NCBI GenBank assembly: GCA_003671275.1
Contig: QWPB01000061.1
Coordinates: 1 to 64,000, forward strand
DNA: 64,000 nt
From: Planctomycetota bacterium
Lineage (GTDB): Bacteria > Planctomycetota > Planctomycetia > Planctomycetales > Planctomycetaceae
Direction of reading: 5' to 3'
Below, piece by piece: positions 62,319-64,000 of the stretch. Position 1 is the stretch's first letter. Each line of letters opens with the position of its first letter. The position numbers and the translations under genes are program-made. Under the pieces are notes generated by a model, which was not told the origin of the DNA, ran no database searches, and saw only the letters and a program-made list of their open reading frames with translations.

Positions 62319-63611
62319 TCAGCTCTTGGCGGTGTACCGCATGTCGTGTGTGTACGGGGTCCGATAGTCCTTGTCGATCAGGCTCTGCGCCGCATCGTCG
62401 CCGACGATCTTTTCAGCAGCGGGATCCCACTTCACACCATGGCCCAGGCGGGCGACCAGGTTACCGAGGTGGCAGACCGTTGCCGAGCGGTGACCGATTT
62501 CGACATCGCAGATCGGCAGCTCGCGGCTCTTGATACAGTCCAGGAAGTTCTGGTGGTGGTTCTTGCTGCGGTACAGCTGGGTCTTGGCCCCGTCGAGTTT
62601 CTGATCGAGCAGCCCGTCAACCGTCGAGGTGATCTTGCCGCGATTGACCCAGACTTCGCCTTTGGAGCCGATGAACCGGGCCCCCTGCTGAATGTCCTTT
62701 TGTCCCTGACCACAGGTGACTTTCACACCGTTGGCATAGGTGTAGACCAGCCGCACCGTTTCGGTGACTTCGTGGAACTTCTCGGGGTGGAAGGTGGCCG
62801 TACCGTCGCAGGCGACCGGTCCGGACTCGTCCATGCCGAGTCCCCACTGCGCGATATCGAGGTGGTGCGCCCCGAAGTTCGTCATCTGGCCACCGGAGTA
62901 GTCCCACCAGAAGCGGAAGTTGTAGTGGACCCGCTTCTCGTTGTACTTCTTCAGTGGAGCGGGCCCGAGCCACAGGTCGTAGTTCAGCTCCGAGGGAGCT
63001 TCGGTATCAGGACCGAGTTTGCCGGGGTGGTTCGGTCCCGGGATGCCGACGTGGACTTCGGAGATGTCGCCGATCATGCCATTGCGAACCAGCATGCAAG
63101 CCTGCCAGAACTCGGAGCTGGAGCGCTGCTGCGAGCCAGTCTGCACGATCCGCTTGTTGTCACGGGCGGCCTGCACCATGCGGCGGCCCTCCATGATGGT
63201 CAGCGACAACGGCTTCTCGCAGTAGACATCCTTGCCGGCCTGACAGGCATGAATCGACATCAGGGCGTGCCAGTGGTCGGGCACGGTGATAATGACGGCG
63301 TCGATCCCCTTTTGGTCCAGGATCTCGCGGTAGTCGCCACAGGTTGTTGGCTTCGGTCGGTCTTTTCCCACCAGCTCCGCCGCTGTGCCGAGCACCTTGG
63401 AATCGACATCGCACAGGGCCGCGATATCGACATTGGTCTTGAAGAAGCTCTTGAGGTTGTTGGTTCCCTGATTCTTGACACCGATCGAGGCCAGCGTGAT
63501 TCGCTCGTTGGCCCCAAAAACCCGGCTCGGGAGGATCATCGGAGCGGCAAACGCCGAGGCGGCGAGAAGCCCGGCCTGCTTGAGAAAGGAACGACGAGGA
63601 GTGCGCGACAT
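62319..63611 (-). CDS. Tat-secreted Gfo/Idh/MocA family oxidoreductase
   Basis: A 430-residue NAD(P)-dependent oxidoreductase with a Tat signal (RRSFLKQAGLLAASAFAAP, from residue 6). The Rossmann part reads LASIGVKNQGTNN, with the Gly-rich loop altered from the usual GxGxxG, then ALCDVD and VPDHWHALMSIHA. The catalytic lysine is in YCEKPLS. RFWWDYSGGQMTNFGAHHLDIAQW holds the conserved Asp and His of the substrate site (given as motif positions about 235-258). The C-terminus ends YTHDMRYTAKS. As cofactor must be bound before Tat export, it probably keeps NAD(P) tightly. It leads a likely two-gene unit with the haem-HEAT protein. Confidence 0.93.
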   Translation of the reverse strand: MSRTPRRSFLKQAGLLAASAFAAPMILPSRVFGANERITLASIGVKNQGTNNLKSFFKTNVDIAALCDVDSKVLGTAAELVGKDRPKPTTCGDYREILDQKGIDAVIITVPDHWHALMSIHACQAGKDVYCEKPLSLTIMEGRRMVQAARDNKRIVQTGSQQRSSSEFWQACMLVRNGMIGDISEVHVGIPGPNHPGKLGPDTEAPSELNYDLWLGPAPLKKYNEKRVHYNFRFWWDYSGGQMTNFGAHHLDIAQWGLGMDESGPVACDGTATFHPEKFHEVTETVRLVYTYANGVKVTCGQGQKDIQQGARFIGSKGEVWVNRGKITSTVDGLLDQKLDGAKTQLYRSKNHHQNFLDCIKSRELPICDVEIGHRSATVCHLGNLVARLGHGVKWDPAAEKIVGDDAAQSLIDKDYRTPYTHDMRYTAKS

Positions 63612-64000
63612 AGATCACCTGAGCGAGGTCGAGGAGGCCGGAACGAACTGAAAGAGATAAGGTAACCCGGTCCAGCACAACTCGCCACTGCGGTGGCGGT
63701 TTCCCGCGTTGCAGGGGATGGCGATTTTGTTGCAAGTGATTTATTTTAAAATGGTTATGTCTGATTGTTCAGATTTTTACAGTTTTTGAATCGGCGAGAT
63801 TTCCGCCTGTGCTGATTGGGTAAGCAGGGCAAGAGACGACTGGCGTAGGTTCTCTAACAATCGTGCTTCGCATGCGAATCGATCATCCTGTGCGGATCGC
63901 TCCGACGATATCCCAGATACCGATCAATCCGATTATGCGACTCTGGGAGCATCCGCCGATGCGGAAGTCTCGTTGGAACCACTGCCGAAATCTGACCGCC
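63612..64000. other. Right-edge spacer with AT-rich promoter-like region
   Basis: The stretch 63730-63790 is the most AT-rich of the window and contains TCTGA-TTGT-TCAGA (63760-63773), a small palindrome that could be an operator for the minus-strand oxidoreductase. On the plus strand a frame without ATG, GTG or TTG start runs from about 63790 to the end and reads Asp/Ser-rich, which might belong to a gene beyond the edge. Nothing firmer can be said. Confidence 0.35.

Noticed and set aside
62346-63665. 439-codon plus-strand frame
   Set aside because: Antisense shadow of the Gfo/Idh oxidoreductase gene, which has clear family motifs.
63790-64000. Asp/Ser-rich plus-strand frame running off the right edge
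   Set aside because: No ATG, GTG or TTG start in the visible part, so it cannot be called as a gene from this window.

Overview
The window comes from a GC-rich bacterium of the phylum Planctomycetota, most likely order Planctomycetales. The markers are three DUF1501 Tat-secreted proteins, a cytochrome-DUF1549-DUF1553 (PSD1) protein, a DUF1559 pseudopilin, a TIGR02603-type haem protein, ThuA-like and Gfo/Idh/MocA secreted oxidoreductases, a BatA/VWA membrane protein, and enlarged SecA and BamA. I cannot name the genus. Genes are loosely packed, with many 200-700 bp spacers rich in small hairpins, and few long operons.

Layout. 1-5835 (+): 3' part of mnmG, a polytopic GT-C-like membrane protein, an anchored protein of unknown function, and a PLP aminotransferase. 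6030-10078: miaA (-), divergent from cstA and a YbhN/LPG-synthase-like membrane protein (+). 10120-13152 (-): a membrane-bound sigma-54 activator. Divergent from it is a well-matched -24/-12 promoter followed by about 150 nt that looks like a small RNA with a terminator, then proA and an esterase (+). 15701-19066 (-): a Gfo/Idh oxidoreductase and a DUF116-polyprenyl synthase fusion. 19608-24211 (+): RluA-type pseudouridine synthase, an LMW-phosphatase/ArsC-like protein, then a compact DUF1501 / lipoprotein metallopeptidase / Nudix group. 24310-32440 (-): amidohydrolase, purM, DUF1501, a trypsin-TPR-zinc-finger protein, and an operon of DUF1559 pseudopilin, small secreted beta protein and lipoprotein. 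32690-36176 (+): a PD-(D/E)XK-like protein and a GH38-like protein without the usual nucleophile. 36279-39377 (-): bamA. 40006-47081: DUF1501 (+), MFS exporter (-), secreted metallopeptidase (+), BatA/VWA protein (+). 47199-50546 (-): PSD1 protein. 50810-55776 (+): FadL-type outer-membrane protein, STN-like secreted protein, small membrane protein, ThuA-like protein. 55928-63611 (-): small membrane protein, secA, haem-c HEAT protein, Tat-secreted Gfo/Idh oxidoreductase.

Much of the coding capacity serves the cell envelope: export (SecA, many Tat and Sec signals), outer-membrane assembly (BamA), outer-membrane transport (FadL), and secreted enzymes and cytochromes typical of planctomycete breakdown of complex substrates. 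Housekeeping genes (mnmG, miaA, proA, purM, secA) are interspersed. No tRNA, rRNA, CRISPR array, prophage or IS element was recognised.

The most promising undescribed element is the 13.3 kb locus: a membrane-anchored sigma-54 activator facing a sigma-54 promoter that would drive a short transcript with four CUGACCC repeats. Also notable are a family of short intergenic stem-loops, perfect tandem duplications at the 3' ends of three genes, and several unusual domain fusions.
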